A stretch of 64,000 nucleotides of DNA from Stratiolaelaps scimitus (GCA_019614645.1 JABWDB010000002.1:11259501-11323500); one strand, 5' to 3'. Positions 37,720 through 50,900 are shown, counted from the stretch's first letter. The notes: generated by a model not told the origin, from the letters alone. Made by a program: numbers and translations.

Positions 37720-37905
37720 ATGGACTCAAGAAAAACTGCGAAGAAAAAAGCGAAAGCAGGAAGCAGGCGTAGGACGCCACGAGGCGGGGAAAATGCCGAC
37801 GGTGGCGATGATGGTGGAGCTGAAACTGCCCACAATATAGTTGCCTGTCACTTGAGTCGGTTTAGAGCAGGCGAGCGAGGAAATCAGCGGGCGCAATATG
37901 CTTGA
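37720..37905 (+). CDS. candidate first exon with strongly basic N-terminus
   Basis: After the CT tract and its AG, an ATG at 37720 opens 61 codons: MDSRKTAKKKAKAGSRRRTP, then Gly/Asp-rich. The basic, disordered start resembles the first exon of the type II membrane gene at 40228 (MPPRKSRRDKPPKTKQTKAK). A GATG|GTGGAG donor-like site at about 37815 would leave phase 1, the same phase as the known first exon of that gene. It might be an alternative first exon of the 40-41 kb gene or a separate small basic protein; both are inference. Confidence 0.28.
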   Translation: MDSRKTAKKKAKAGSRRRTPRGGENADGGDDGGAETAHNIVACHLSRFRAGERGNQRAQYA

Positions 37906-38155
37906 GATTGTGACGACTCCAGCAACGGGATGGAGATACTGAGACGTTACTGAAGTTCTACTGGCCACACTAGAAGGGAGTGCTGGTCGCCACTCCCAAA
38001 TGTGGAAAGTCGGCAGCACTCGTTTCGTTGCTAGATGTCAGGATAATAGATCTGTATTAATAATATTCCGTTTTTCGTCGGCCCGAATTATGTGTGATTG
38101 AGATCCGTATGTGACTCAGCAGTTTGTGTAAAGGTGAATTAATTGAAAGTTGTTT

Positions 38156-38232
38156 AATTTAGGCCCAAACGGGCACTGAACACGAGACGAAAAAGGCGTT
38201 CTGCGGGGAAAGAATAGAGCCATATATATATA
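38156..38232. repeat. dispersed repeat copy 2, TA-tailed
   Basis: Starts TTTAGGCCCAAACGGGCAC and ends GGAAAGAATAGAGCC plus a TA run, matching the copy at 32033-32139 at both ends with a shorter divergent middle. Confidence 0.6.
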
Positions 38233-38239
38233 TCGTATA

Positions 38240-40227
38240 AATATATATAATGTCAGGGTGATGATGTTGGGTCTGGACGAGCAAACTTTGTAATTTTACC
38301 GACTTCATGACAGTCTACTAGGACCGGCGACTTCGATCGTTGTCGAGGGAGTGTGTCTCGTTATGTTAGACGACGCTGCTGTATGGAAGAATCATTTCAA
38401 AGTCGACCATCGATGCATGATTGCGCACGGAAATGCCGATATTTTGTCGCGTGTGATCTCGGAGGGGAGTGCCTTCCATTGGGGCCGGAACTCCAGGTCC
38501 AGATAGATGAGCGGCGTTAGGGACCGATAAGGCGAGAGCCCAAAGCCAGGTAGTGACTGAAGGACTACGATCATGCGTAATAGACAACTCCATTTCCGAA
38601 TCGCAAACAGAATCGTGCCGGCCGTGCCTCTAGGCCCAGTTGACTAGTTGTAGCTAGGCCAGGCTACGAGGAGGACCAAGCCGGGCATCCAGACTTCGCG
38701 TGTTTTTTCGTAGAATCTCCTAACGTCTAACGCTACATAAAAGTAGATATAACACAAAATGTGCTCGTGGAAAGGATGACTTAGGACGTTACCGAACGGC
38801 TCGCCACTTTAGTCATTAAGGTGGTCGGAATGGCGGAGTCCTTTTCCGACCACAAGTGCGTTGCATTGTCCATCAACATATTAGAAGCCTAGGGAAGTCT
38901 AGGGAAACCCTTCGCAATTCGATATAAACTTTGGTCACTCGGCGCCCTATCCGAGGAAACCGGGTGTCTGGAAAATTCACCCCGAAGACGCCACGGAGCT
39001 TCCGAGTGAGGGCCCATGAGTGGCTAGACAACAAGCAGTGGCGAGTGGAGTTTCGTTGAAAGTGGTGACAACGCAGGTGGTTCGACCCATCCAAGGGAAG
39101 CTCACGAACCTGCAACCTTGGTGGCACGGTCCTTGGCCGTTGTGTCCGTGCTCGGAATCCGAAATTTTAGCCCGAAGCTCCTTGCGAATAGCAGTAGCCG
39201 TTTCTGGCTGTCGTCAACGAACGCGTGTTGCAATATACCTATATACTGGAGTTTTCAATATATACCCACATGTTACACATATGAGATGATTCTTCAAATG
39301 ACGGGCATTCACGTTTGCATTATTGTTTCATACTCGGGTACAGAAATAGTATTGGCCAATTCTATAAGACATGTTGTTGGAAATAGGGAAGTAACTGGCC
39401 ATAAGTTTGATTGAATATTCAGCCGTGCGATTTTCAAGAATTTGCTCGTCCACACGTTTGAACGGAATTCGGACTCGATTTGAGTTCGAGCCGATGAACC
39501 TTTCAACGCAGTACATACATACATTCAGACGCAGAAAAATTGGTTCATGCCAAACTGGTTCCAGGTGAGTTTTTTTCTTAGTTCAGATAAGTTCCGTGTA
39601 AAATTAAGAACAATGCGAAAAATAAAGTACAATGTGCCGCATAACTGCCGCCGCGGATTTATAAAGTGCGATGTCCGCCAATGCTAAAACTATCGTACTC
39701 GGAAAGACAATCGCAATTAACAATTGCCATGAGCCACCGGTGCCAAGCGGTGGGCGTGGCGGTCTCTGTGCTGTCAAATTTAGTTAAATTCTAGTTTATT
39801 CAACGTATTGTATCGCACTGTATGTATATGGGTGTGATACGGTCCGTCGAACGACGTCACCGTTGCCGTAGTACGATCGACTACTGTAATCGTCATTCAG
39901 AGATAGCAGCAGTTCATATAGCAGCCGCAGCAAAAAGAAGTGATAAAATGAGAATCATCTGCAGCGAGCTCTCTCACTATCTTCTGTAAAGAACAGTGAA
40001 ATCGATTGAAAGTAGGACGATGGGCGCGGGCGCGACTTTCGTCGAATTACAATCGCAGATCGGCCGATTGTCTCGTCATTTCAAATTTTCGTTGTCTTAA
40101 GATTGTCACCAGAGGATATTGGTTTCCCTGACGCCGCAGGGTGTTCTAATGTTGTGTTTCGTGACTCGTAGAGAGATCACTTATCGTGGCATTTGTGATA
40201 GCCAATGAAAGCTAACTAGAAAGGCAA
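38240..40227. other. no supported gene
   Basis: Open frames at 39118-39414 and elsewhere have no splice context or recognisable content. The part just before 40228 is presumably the promoter and 5' untranslated region of the next gene; I see no clear TATA element. Confidence 0.35.
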
Positions 40228-41269
40228 ATGCCGCCGAGAAAATCGCGGCGCGACAAACCTCCGAAGACGAAACAAACTAAAGCGAAGACAGTTGCCAAAC
40301 CGGATCACAGGAGCCCCGTGACCCGCCACACCGAGATGCCCCGTCAAACGAAGCGAAAAAGTAGTGGGCGACAGACCAGGACCATCCATAGACCCAGTAA
40401 GTCGAGACCGCAGGTTTCTCGTTGTGTCCGTCCTCTCGGATGATGCTTGTTCCCCGTATGGATTTTACACGGCCGTGGGATTCGAGGTCATCGAATAGCC
40501 CTGTTCTAAAAGATAACATTGACTCACACGAGACGCATGTATGTAATGTATTACAGTATATATGTGTGCATCATGTAGCAGACCTTCGACAATTAATATT
40601 AGACACGTGTGTGCTGGGACTAACACCCAGTTCGAAGCAGAAGTCAACTCAGCCAGCCAGCCAGCCACCAACAGACCCATAAATCGATGTACACACACGG
40701 ATCGTTATATAGCAGTGTGTGCTCTTCGTTATGCTTGTTCTTCGTTGTTCGAAACCGATATTGTGTTCTCTGCATTCGTGTGTTGAACGTTTGATCCCTT
40801 TCGCGCGTCCGTGTCTATGGGGCTAACTGTTGTGACAATTGCACTCTTCGTTGTGTTTTGTTCTTGATAATCAATTTCTGCCTATACAGAAGGCTCACCA
40901 AACCGAGTTCAACCTACCGCCCAGAGGCGCATGAAGAAGAAGCACAATAGCACACTCGCTATTGTATTAGTCCTCGTGATGGTAGCTCTCGCTCTGCTAA
41001 TCATTTTCTGGAGGTAAGTTCCCCTGCGTCTTCCAACGTAACAAAGATAACGCTAAATCCCCTCCGGTCATCAGTAGGTATCTCTGTAGTCCGGTGCTGC
41101 TACTGATACTCGGTGAATTGCCTCTTAGTCTGTGATATTGGCACGCGACATGTTCAGGTTGGGCGTGTTCGACGATGGAGCGGGAACGCTGGGCCAACTA
41201 CAGCTTTCAGACAAGGAAAAGCCTACAAGGACCGGTGCAGCAGAATCTGAATCGCAAGAATATAGCTAG
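40228..41269 (+). CDS. small type II membrane protein, three exons
   Basis: Exons 40228-40396, 40890-41013 and 41158-41269 (169, 124, 112 nt) give 134 residues with no internal stop. Sites are A|GTAAGT, CTATACAG, AG|GTAAGT and TGTTCAG. The first 78 residues are polar and very basic (MPPRKSRRDKPPKTKQTKAK; RRMKKKHNST just before the membrane). Residues 79-97 are a single hydrophobic helix (LAIVLVLVMVALALLIIFW). The last 36 residues are acidic (LGVFDDGAGTLGQ to SESQEYS). The basic cytosolic side predicts N-in, C-out. Intron phases 1 and 2 flank the membrane exon, as in the genes at 47923 and 53425. Exon 2 could alternatively join an exon at 41625. No family recognised. Confidence 0.62.
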
Positions 41270-41624
41270 CGAACACACATGCATCGCCGTTCAGCTGGTT
41301 CGCCAGAGAGACCCAACAGACAATTAAGACGGTGACGTGTAAGTGACGATTTATGCATGGTCCAGGTGACTGGTTACAGAGATGAAAAAACAAAACTCAT
41401 TTTCAAGCCCATTTCATTTCTCACCTGGAAAGGCGGCGCAGTTTTTTAACCGCGCAGTTTCATTTCCTCAACGGATGTCATAAATGTTGAGATATGCCTT
41501 TGAACCAGCTGCGAATGGGGACGGTTTTTTTAATCCACGGTTGACCCTCAGTGTTACTCCCTCATGGTCACTCTCTCGGATCTTCAGTCTCTTGACAGTG
41601 GTAGTACTACAAGGGTCCATTCAG

Positions 41625-41839
41625 GAGGGGACTCATGCTGTATATGAATCCGAGACCGGTTTTCGAATTCCTCTACGCCGACATTTCATTCCCTGATTCT
41701 TTGGCCTTGATCCATTTCCATGTACGCGTGAGAGGTGATAGTTCTTTGCTCGTAGGTACGCTTCGTTGCCCCCATACGTGTTGTCATCATGCTTATGGCC
41801 GCCGCCAGGTTAAAAAATTGGACTTCTTTCAAATCTGGT
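41625..41839 (+). CDS. candidate coding exon, possible alternative 3' exon of the 40228 gene
   Basis: A 215-nt segment between TCCATTCAG and GGT|GTAAGT, phase 2 in and phase 1 out, open throughout. Phase 2 matches the end of the membrane exon at 41013, so the two could be spliced together, skipping 41158-41269. It encodes a hydrophobic/aromatic start (LMLYMNPRPVFEFLYADISF), a strand pair (ALIHFHVRVRGDSSLLVGTL), then Cys/His (RCPHTCCHHAYGRR). No downstream phase-1 exon was identified. Function unknown. Confidence 0.4.
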
Positions 41840-43233
41840 GTAAGTGATTATTATGATTTTCATGTTGCGATATGACTGACTGTGGAGTCGATAGCTTATT
41901 GTGGCCCGATGTAGGAGTTTGTTTCCATGCGAACCAAACGATTTTGAGAGGCAAAGAGCTCTCCCAGAAATGTCAACATACGTTGAGGATTTAATCTCGC
42001 GACATTTGTGTTAGCCATCTTTGTTTAGATAATGACATAGAAGACAACCCTACAATAACTTCATATTTAATCACACACAGACCTCGATAACACATTTAGC
42101 ATTTGATAAGGGCTTCAAAAGTAACTCTATTGTAGACTGACATTTCAATATTCTGTACCACCACGTGAACTTAGGTCTCCTACAGTTTACATAGAATGCA
42201 TACATTCATTGGACTACTACACGTATCAAATGCCTATAATATTTACGGATCTCGGTGGCATTGAGTTTGAATACTTCCGAGGTAATATTTCGTTCTAAGT
42301 AAATATTATACGTCGATCCAAGCATCCGACAGTTCGTATCGCGAGCGTATTTACAGCTCGGTCTGGTGAACAACCCTAGATCTGGTGAAACTGTGGAAGG
42401 TGGTTATAGGGGACCCAATTGAATCTCATAAAGAATTCACCGACCGCGCTAATTGCCGTTTAATCGGACAACACGTATTCTGTATTCAATCACTAATGAG
42501 TAGTCGGAAGGCACATTCTGATCGTATTGTCCAGTGTTCTCGCAGTTGATCCAGTCGTAACACATAAGGTCCCCCCCTTTCTCTCTCTTTCTCGCTCTTT
42601 CTATCTAACCACTCCTCTAGAGTGATAGATCTCTTGGCGGGCTCGGCATGTGCGTTCGTCTCGGAAATCCTAGTGTAGCTAATACAGCCCTTTCATTATT
42701 TCTCTTATTTTAAGCATCACGAGTTGAGATTTCCGTCAGATGCCCTCAACGCTGTAAGTAGACGCTGTTAGTAGTAGTAATCCCGGAACAACTAACTGCG
42801 TAAAGACGGTGTACAAGCAATTCATTCTAGTCTAGTCAAGTGTATTGCGGCCGAGTGTGTGCACTTTCAAAACAGTACATGCACTGAAACATATTGTATA
42901 CGCAGCTAACAAAACCATAGTTATAGCCAATAAAGTTTGTCAGTTGATGCACTTTTGAAAATTACTTTTTTACTTGCCAAATAGCTAAATACTATGTAAC
43001 AGAATTATTATCTATCCAGTTCATCGTACAAGGTTGCTAGCAGCAATACATCGTATCCACTCGCTTCGTTGCGCCCATGAGCGTAGTGCACAGTACGAGT
43101 GTGTCCTTCGAGACCACGTAACGTCCGTGCATTGTTTTTGGTGTTTGTTACGGCTTTTTTTTGTCATATAAATTGATCTACATTGTAACGATATCATTCG
43201 TTATTAAGTGTTGGATTTTTTTCTCAATTTCAG

Positions 43234-43520
43234 CTCGTTGCCCTCGGCTTCAACGGCCCGACAAAAGCCAACTTCTCGCTGGACACTCTCGCGCTTGACC
43301 GGTGGATGACATTGATGTGCCACAACACGCGAATGCTGCTATGAGCGTTCGCCGTCGAACGAATATCTGGTAAGTGCCCTGGTGACCTGTTCGCCGATTG
43401 TTCACAGACGTCTGTCGTGTGTTCTTTCTACTTTACTCTAATGTAGTGCAACAATTTTGTCGATCACATTTGTCACCGTTACTAGTTGTCTGCTCGATTC
43501 CCGTACCAAACTCGCGTCAG
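43234..43520 (+). CDS. candidate 5' exons of a secreted or membrane protein
   Basis: An exon at 43234-43369 follows a strong CAATTTCAG acceptor and ends CTG|GTAAGT. An ATG at 43341 near its end starts MSVRRRTNI. It splices in phase 2 to 43447-43520 (TAATGTAG acceptor, CAG|GTATAC donor), which continues CATILSITFVTVTSCLLDSR, a hydrophobic segment suited to a signal peptide or anchor, and leaves in phase 1. The rest of the gene is not identified. Alternatively, the first exon read in phase 0 encodes LVALGFNGPTKANFSLDTLA and stops at TGA, so it could instead end an upstream gene. Confidence 0.33.
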
Positions 43521-44604
43521 GTATACTACGCCAATTGTAATCACTAGTTAATCGCGAGAAAAACAAACATGAAAAACCTCATAGGCAGAATACCGTTTGT
43601 GAACAAAGCCACCGCTGTTGTACAACGATCTTCCACGATCTTCGACGCAGCAGACCACTCAGCGCTCCAGCGAACTGCCAGTCGAGTGTCACATCATACT
43701 ATAGATACAAATGGTGCTACGCTCTGCTATCTTTGCTGCATCGGTCTATCAACCGATCATGTTCTCTCTCTCTCTATCTCTCTCTGTATCTCATTCTCTC
43801 GTCTCGATGTCGCCCCTTAAACTACCTAGTTGAATGTATAATGTCATTTCATGATCGCGACCCTGTCTCTCCTCCTCACCTCCACTGAGATCTCGCACAG
43901 GCGAACCAACAGCAGTTGTTGTAATTGTAGTCATCTTGTATAGTATTTCGATGGTGCTGGTGGTGGTGGTGGTGGCTGCGCTTCGTTCACAACCGTGAAG
44001 GTACACAATACCGTGCAACGGACATTCGAATTTGGTGTGTCGCTCTTTAAGGAAGAAAAGCCGGCAATGAATGAAGTATGAATGCTCTGTGGCGCGTCTA
44101 ACAGTTGCGGTATGAGTGTTGTGCTTGTGCCTTGTAGGAAACTTAACTCGATCCATTCGCTTGCATTTACCAATGGCTGTCTGCGACGTCACAGGGCGTC
44201 GCGCTTGATCGCATTAAACTAAAGGCAAGATACATATAACCGAAATGTGTTAAGCAGTCGCCAATTCGCTATAGGTTTGCTTGCGTGTGACCAGCCGATT
44301 CGGTGAGGCTGTGTGATTGAGAGCGATATAATGGCAGAGCCCCATCAATGAGTTTCACTATGAGATGTTCGTCGGTGACTTTGTTCATGAACGTTTTCAG
44401 ATCCTCCTTGTGTTGTCCACTTTGCATTTAGCTTGCGATTAAATTTGGCACGCGCAGCAGCAACAGTAACCTCGTACTTACCATAATTTGAGGTGCCGCA
44501 TTTCTCACTCGTGCTGTGTGGCAAGTAGGGGAGCGCAAACTGCATTTTGCAATTGTATTTTTTGCACAGGTAGAAATGCTAAATTCGTTGATCGACTGCG
44601 ATAA

Positions 44605-44805
44605 ATGCTTCAGGATCGAGAAATTTCTTGGGACGCTTTGCTTAATCTTTGCAAAGTAGCCGCCCCGCTGTGGAAAGCAATTCGTCAAAATTGTCTGCAC
44701 ATACAAAATCCCGCGACAAGATATGGCCGACTCGATTATCGATGCATGGTGGATCTCAAGTCCGACGGATTAGGGATCGTAATATATTCGCACAAAAATC
44801 AATAA
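44605..44805 (+). CDS. candidate terminal exon, unknown
   Basis: An open frame of 66 codons with ATG at 44605, or from a TGCTTCAG acceptor at 44613, ends at a TAA overlapping AATAAA (44801-44806). It encodes a helix (SWDALLNLCKVAAPLWKAIR) then a strand pair (LDYRCMVDLKSDGLGIVIYS). The overlap of stop codon and polyadenylation signal supports a 3' end on this strand. A second frame from the acceptor at 44571 is also protein-like for 36 codons. No homologue recognised. Confidence 0.3.
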   Translation: MLQDREISWDALLNLCKVAAPLWKAIRQNCLHIQNPATRYGRLDYRCMVDLKSDGLGIVIYSHKNQ

Positions 44806-44924
44806 AGGGAAAAAGGCCGATGACGACGTATTGGCAATGTAGACTTGTTGACTATGTAGATATGAGACAATGTAAAGGTGTTCGCCTATGTATTAGATAC
44901 GGCGCAGAGCACCGACACGAATAA

Positions 44925-45840
44925 AATTAGCCACTGTTTCGAGACGCACGAATGAAGTTAGTCACAGTGTTTCGCGTTCAGAGATTCAAGTTCTCTCACT
45001 GTTATATCATTCCTTCCTCAGCGTCCGAAGTTGCTGAAAACAAATTACGTGCTTCTTTTAAGCAGGAAATTATACCTGTACTTAAATATGTGCCTATAAA
45101 TACCTAACGCCCAGTTAATGTACGATGCTCAACTGCAGGAATATTCTCGTAGCCGTTGGGCACACGTTTAGCCGTAATGTATCGCTGTAACGTAAAGCAA
45201 GCCGCAGTTATAAAAGAAATTCCACCGTGAAAAATTAATATCCTTCGAGAGACTTTAACACTCTGTGGCAAGGGTTAGGTACGATTGGTTGCTGCGTGAG
45301 TACGATGGTATATGTTGTAATGAAAACGATGACAAAAAAAAGAGCAACTAACACGAATCTTTCAAATGTATGGTAGTCTTTGCTATGACATAGCTGCGGT
45401 CAGACTAGATTGAATTGATATCGAGGCAGATTGATAGAGACAGCCCGAATTGTAGCACCATGGTAAAGTCAACGAAGAAAAACTTCTTCGGATATTATTA
45501 CGACGCAATGGCTGGAGCTTACACTTACTGGAATTGACGAAAGCAAGCTTTCGACACCACCCACTCGATTTCATCTACCCCGAAAAGCGATCTATGCGAA
45601 AAAAAATCCACGAGGAATTTGATCCCTTTAAGACTAACGGGAGGTGATGCCAAATGAGACATTTTCATGAATAGGTACGTCTCAATTGTTTAAGCTGAAA
45701 TAGGATCGTATTCATCTGCTGTTCCTGGATAAGCACATATAATGTATATTGTTACATTTGTACTCGATAATTCCGAAAAATAGATTGTTCCTGGCTTTCG
45801 TTAAATCATTTATACATTATTATTATTAGTTTTGTTGATA
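44925..45840. other. no supported gene
   Basis: AT-rich DNA; nothing recognisable. Confidence 0.4.
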
Positions 45841-45920
45841 GAAATATTCGATTTTTTTGACATCGCTCCAATGGTCGTATACAATATGTGTGACTCTATA
45901 ACCAAGATTTACGGAAGTGC

Positions 45921-46121
45921 ATGCAACGCCTGCTTTCCTGCACCGTTTGGAACCTACGCAAAGCTTTCAATAATATCTCTATAGGTATCTCTGATGACTT
46001 ATTAGATCGCCTGCGGTTGGACAATACTATGAGGATCTTCTTCACTTCATATCTACGTGGCCATAGACTCTTTCTGTGGCTATGTCCCTACCGACTGAGC
46101 TCTCGGTTAGATTCGACGTGA
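45921..46121 (+). mobile_element. non-LTR retrotransposon reverse-transcriptase fragment
   Basis: The frame reads WNLRKAFNNISIGISDDLLD, then LRL and FFTSYLRGHRLFLW. It matches the part of LINE-type reverse transcriptases that contains the D-x-x-KAFD-x-I motif, the L-x-x-L region and the SYL-x-x-R motif. The catalytic-block Asp positions are altered (N for D). The frame ends at a stop soon after, and the next kilobase shows only broken frames, so it is a dead remnant. The element's ends are not identified. Confidence 0.5.
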
Positions 46122-47922
46122 CACAGGACTCAACGGTCTATTTCGAATGTACATAAGTTCAGGCTTGGCATACTTACTTCATCTCTTCCATGTGTTACTT
46201 TCGTGCTTTCTGCTATAATGTCATAGATAAGTGTTACCATGGAATTGCATGATTCCTCACGAGTTTATTCTGGAAGACTTCACACAAATTTCAAGGTAAA
46301 ATCTACTTGCCATATTCTCATACTAAGTGTGATGATGCCTGTGATGTCAACCCCTGTCCATATCTGCTCGCTGCCCTGCTCTTCTCTCAGATCATGAGCT
46401 AAACTAGTCAGTAAATTTACCTTGTACGAAATACAAACACTATGCTACAATGGCTGCCTTGCGCCGCTTGAGAAACGCTACTGCACCTTTATCCGACTCG
46501 AGCAACTCTTGTAAGGCTTTGTTTCAACCTGATATATACGTTCCCATGAAATCGGTGTCTGTTTATCCGCTTCGTAGTCTCATCCACAATAGTAGGGGAT
46601 TATTATCAACGTGATGCAATCAGAACAACAATCATCAGCTTCGCTCTTCCTCGTGGTGCTGTTAGTCTATTATCATTATTATTCACTTATTCAATGTACA
46701 CCTACCTTGTCGGCTGTGTTATGTTTACTTTTAAGTCCACCCAATAGACTTTAAATAGCCAAAATCATTTTCCTTACTTATCCGCTCCGGTTTTTATGGA
46801 GCTTCCATCGCTCCTGTGTCGACCACCATACCGGACCACGCCTCATGGCAATCTTAAATTGTCGCCCGGCCATCGCGCTCGCACTTGGAACGCAATACAG
46901 GCCAGCTCTAATATTCTCAAGCTAGCTATGCTATTCGTGGGTTAGCGATTCTGTTTCTCTGAGGCTTCTTTTGTCCTGCCTTGATCCATTCGTCCGACTT
47001 GATTTTGTTTTTTTCCTTTTTGTGCTGATCTATTTATTCTGTTATTATTGTTTGGTTATCTTTTACGTTTTTATTTACACTGAGTGTTACTGTTTATTAT
47101 TGCGTTAATGATATACCATACACTTAATGAGTCTTCAAATCGAAGCTGCATTGCATATTCGCGGGTTTGAACGAAGTTGTTTAATGGCAACTACAGCTCT
47201 AATCCAACGTGGCGTCCAGCCCACGTTTCATAGTCAGTAAAAATAGCCGACCTAAACGGGAGTGACACCGAGCTTCAGCTTTTTGGTCATCTGCACTGGT
47301 GCGGTTGGGGTGACACCTGGACGTTTGCGTGGTTTGTAAATGTACGAATTGTTGCATTGTTTTTTCCGAGTTCATATTGGCGTATTTCTTTATCTATGGG
47401 ATGCTGCTACGAGGCTAGATATCGTAGGCCACATGCTTCGGGCGTATGGCTGATCTACAAATTATTGAACCCTAAACAAACACTACTAGCATTTGTTCGC
47501 ACAAAAACGTTCGTGTTTGTTTCTGTGAAAATCAATAATCACGCCTAATAATCGTCCCTTAAAACGGATGACCGCCTCTAGTTAAAATACATCGGTAGGG
47601 GTGTTCCGCGCACCAGCCAGTACAAAAACGGATGTGTTCCTAGAGCAACATCGTTATACAGATATAACACGTTACTAATCGAATTTCTGATATTGACTGC
47701 AATTACTCCAGTATGACATTGGGGTGTATTACCTCGTCAATTCAAAATATCGTTGTTCGATCGTGGCCCACAATCTGAGTCGTGGCTACACGCTCGTTCT
47801 AATCGAATATAGCGTTATTTTATTAACTGGTGGTGGTCTCACTTCAGTGTTCAAGATTCATTTTGGTGCGCGGTAGAGAATCATTCGCTTTCTCGTGTTC
47901 GATTCAAACAGTACGATAAGGG
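46122..47922. other. probable decayed repeat DNA
   Basis: T-rich, with many short broken frames. Possibly the 3' remainder of the retroelement. No intact gene. Confidence 0.3.
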
Positions 47923-50900
47923 ATGCCATCGGTCGAGGACAGAAAGCCCCAAGCTACGGCGTCAAGCAGTAGCTTGATCGGTTCTGAGAGTGGTAAGAAT
48001 ACTCCGATGCCATATATTCCAAAGGGTAACACTCGAGTTTTAGTAGGAAGACATGCATTACATTCTTAATTACTCAGCGATGGGCACTCATGAACCCTAG
48101 AGACAACTGACATGAGAGAGAGAGGAATCGTTATTATGGGGGCGAGTTGGCCGCCTACTGTATAACCTGGATAGGTAGATTGAGGTTGATTGATTTGAGG
48201 TTGTGGGGAGATAAAATATAGGCTCAAGTTCGCGGTGTTTTTGGGAAGACGTCGCCGTCCCGGCATGGGTTGCCCATCCATACCGGGCCGGTGACAGTGA
48301 CTGTAATTGCGTACAGAGAACTCGACTTCGGTTTAACCGATGTGCTGATTTTTCTCAGGTTTAGCTTAGGATTTATTTTCTTACTCAGTCACACCAAATA
48401 GGCGAACATGAATGGGTTCTGTTGGTACGGTTCAACAGAAGTGCTAGACTTGGTCGCCAAGTTCTCACGGACTTCGTCTGAGAACATAGAATGCTTTTTA
48501 AATTAATATATTAAATGTGGGGGCTACATTCTCTGATTAGATCTACAGGCAAAGTTTGTATTTTAGATAAGGCTAGCATGAGACTAGCTGGTTTATATTA
48601 ACTAATTGGCATTCAATCACTTAATTTAAAGCATCAATTAACCTGACGTTTGCCTAGGTGCAGTGGAGGACCTGCATTCAACAAAGGACCCGAGGCGATT
48701 ATGGAAGTTGCGGCTGAAGCTCGCATTGGCTGGGATGCTCGTGGCGACCGTGATCGCTGCACTGGTTGTGTTCTTCTCGCTGAAACAGTGAGATCGAATA
48801 TTTCCGTTGTGAATTTGTTGTTGTTGTTTGTTGCTATCTCTCATGCATTTCCACCCGTCCGAAGACGCACACCACGGCGCACTCTAGAGGCATTATTGTT
48901 TTTGCTTAAATTAGATATATCTATTTATGGATTTTATCTGCGGCGCTAACGAATGCCTGCAGGATCGATTCCTCTTGTTCAAAACCCTTCTTCCGGACTT
49001 TGCGCAAAACTTTAATCAACGAACATGCTGTAATCCTATAGGCGTGTCACCATTCCATGTTCTAACTGAACAGAATAGCAATAGAATTTCTACTCTTTTC
49101 AGTCATTCCATGGCAAAACCTACGGATGCTGCCTCAGCAGAAGTGTGAGTACATCTCCAAGCAGAGTATCCGTTGTGGATCGTGATAATAAGGATAAATT
49201 CGCTTTTTCCAAGGATCGAATGTCCTTTTCTCTAAGCCACCCCCCGTTACTTTTTAAACGGATCAGTACACGATTCGCAAGCTAAACTTGCTGCTGCACG
49301 CTTTTGTAATGGTTAGTTTCTGTTCACCGGTCCCTGCCTCAGATAAACATATTTAATAACCTGATGCTTATGTGCGAATGTTCCTATTATGAATTAATAT
49401 CGTTTATTTTTGCAGAAAAACTCCACTGCACCACGTTCGAGGGCCGTAAGTGTCATTTATTATCTAGTACGATAATTTGTACGATAGTTCATTTAAGAAA
49501 TATTCTTATATCATCTATTTCTATAGCATATTAAAATGGTGTAATAAAATGTTGACAACACAATTGTTTTGTTACAGACCCAAGACACCGATGAATTTTG
49601 ACATCGAAGGCCGTGACAGGTAAACCTTCCATATGTCAAAATTATGGTACCGCTTAAATCGACATTGATCCGTGGCGAAACCTTTGGCCCAAGTCGAGGG
49701 TTTCATACACTGGCTGTTTGCACAATTGTATCTGTTTAAACGCCCGCCGTGGCTGATTGCATGGTTCAGGCGTATTACTTCGTTCAAGGATATGTGTGGC
49801 ATCTCGTCAAAATGCCTCTTGAGTTAGGATAGAAGCTAGAGTTTGCTAAGATAATTTGGTACTCAAAAGCGATACAGGTAACGATGTTTCGAAGCGAATG
49901 ATTACGCGATATATATTCGTTTGTTAGCACGTAGTTTGATGGAAAGCTGATAACCCATAACTAACGTGGCCTCCCGTTATTAAGAATAATCTGCATTGAT
50001 GTGTATTGTATGTATATGTTGGCATGACCACGTCTGTTTCAATTATTAATTATTGTTTTCCTATTCTTAATTTACTTTAATTGCACCCCTTTACCAAACG
50101 ACCGCAAGTATAATTACGCTGGTCTTCATGTTATTTCCTTATCACCTTCTAAAAATTTCTTAAATCATATATCCACATAGCAGCACGCTGAGAAGAGTTA
50201 TATAATATATATATATAATATGAATTATATAATAATTCAATTGAGTGGCTGCTTGTTCATTAATTAAAATGGAGTCCGGAGCTTATCATCGAGTTTCCCG
50301 TAATTAATTTTTACACGGACGTACATATTTATCCCCCATTACCATAGAGTACTGTTAGTATAATCGTTACTACTAAAACTGGCCATAAAAAATTCGGGCG
50401 GTGAATAGCAACTATCCGCGATATAAAATAATATAAAGCAACCTAAGCAAACTCTATTATGGTATCTCGACGATAGTCTTCCGAGACATAAACGAGAATC
50501 TTTTTTCAGGATGTCGGATTCGCCGTTTTCGCAGGAGGGACTCTCGAATTCTGATGAGGATAAGTACGTGCACTTTTGGATATATATATATAACCCTATA
50601 GTAGTAGTATATATATATATATATATATATATACCACAACAGCACAACAATACAGTATAGTATAAAATGCTTATTTTATTACACTTTAGAATTTAGAACA
50701 CTCCGTTGTATTTATCTTGCATACGACTGGTGACCAACAAAGTGTTAGTGATCTCCGATACACCCACTTTTTACCGGGTACACGATAAACGCAGAATTCG
50801 AACGCAAATATCTAATTTTCTGTTAATGTGCAATCCATCCGAGAGTGGCACATTTTTCTGTTTGCGCACACGGAGAGCCGGATAATTCAACTATGGAGAG

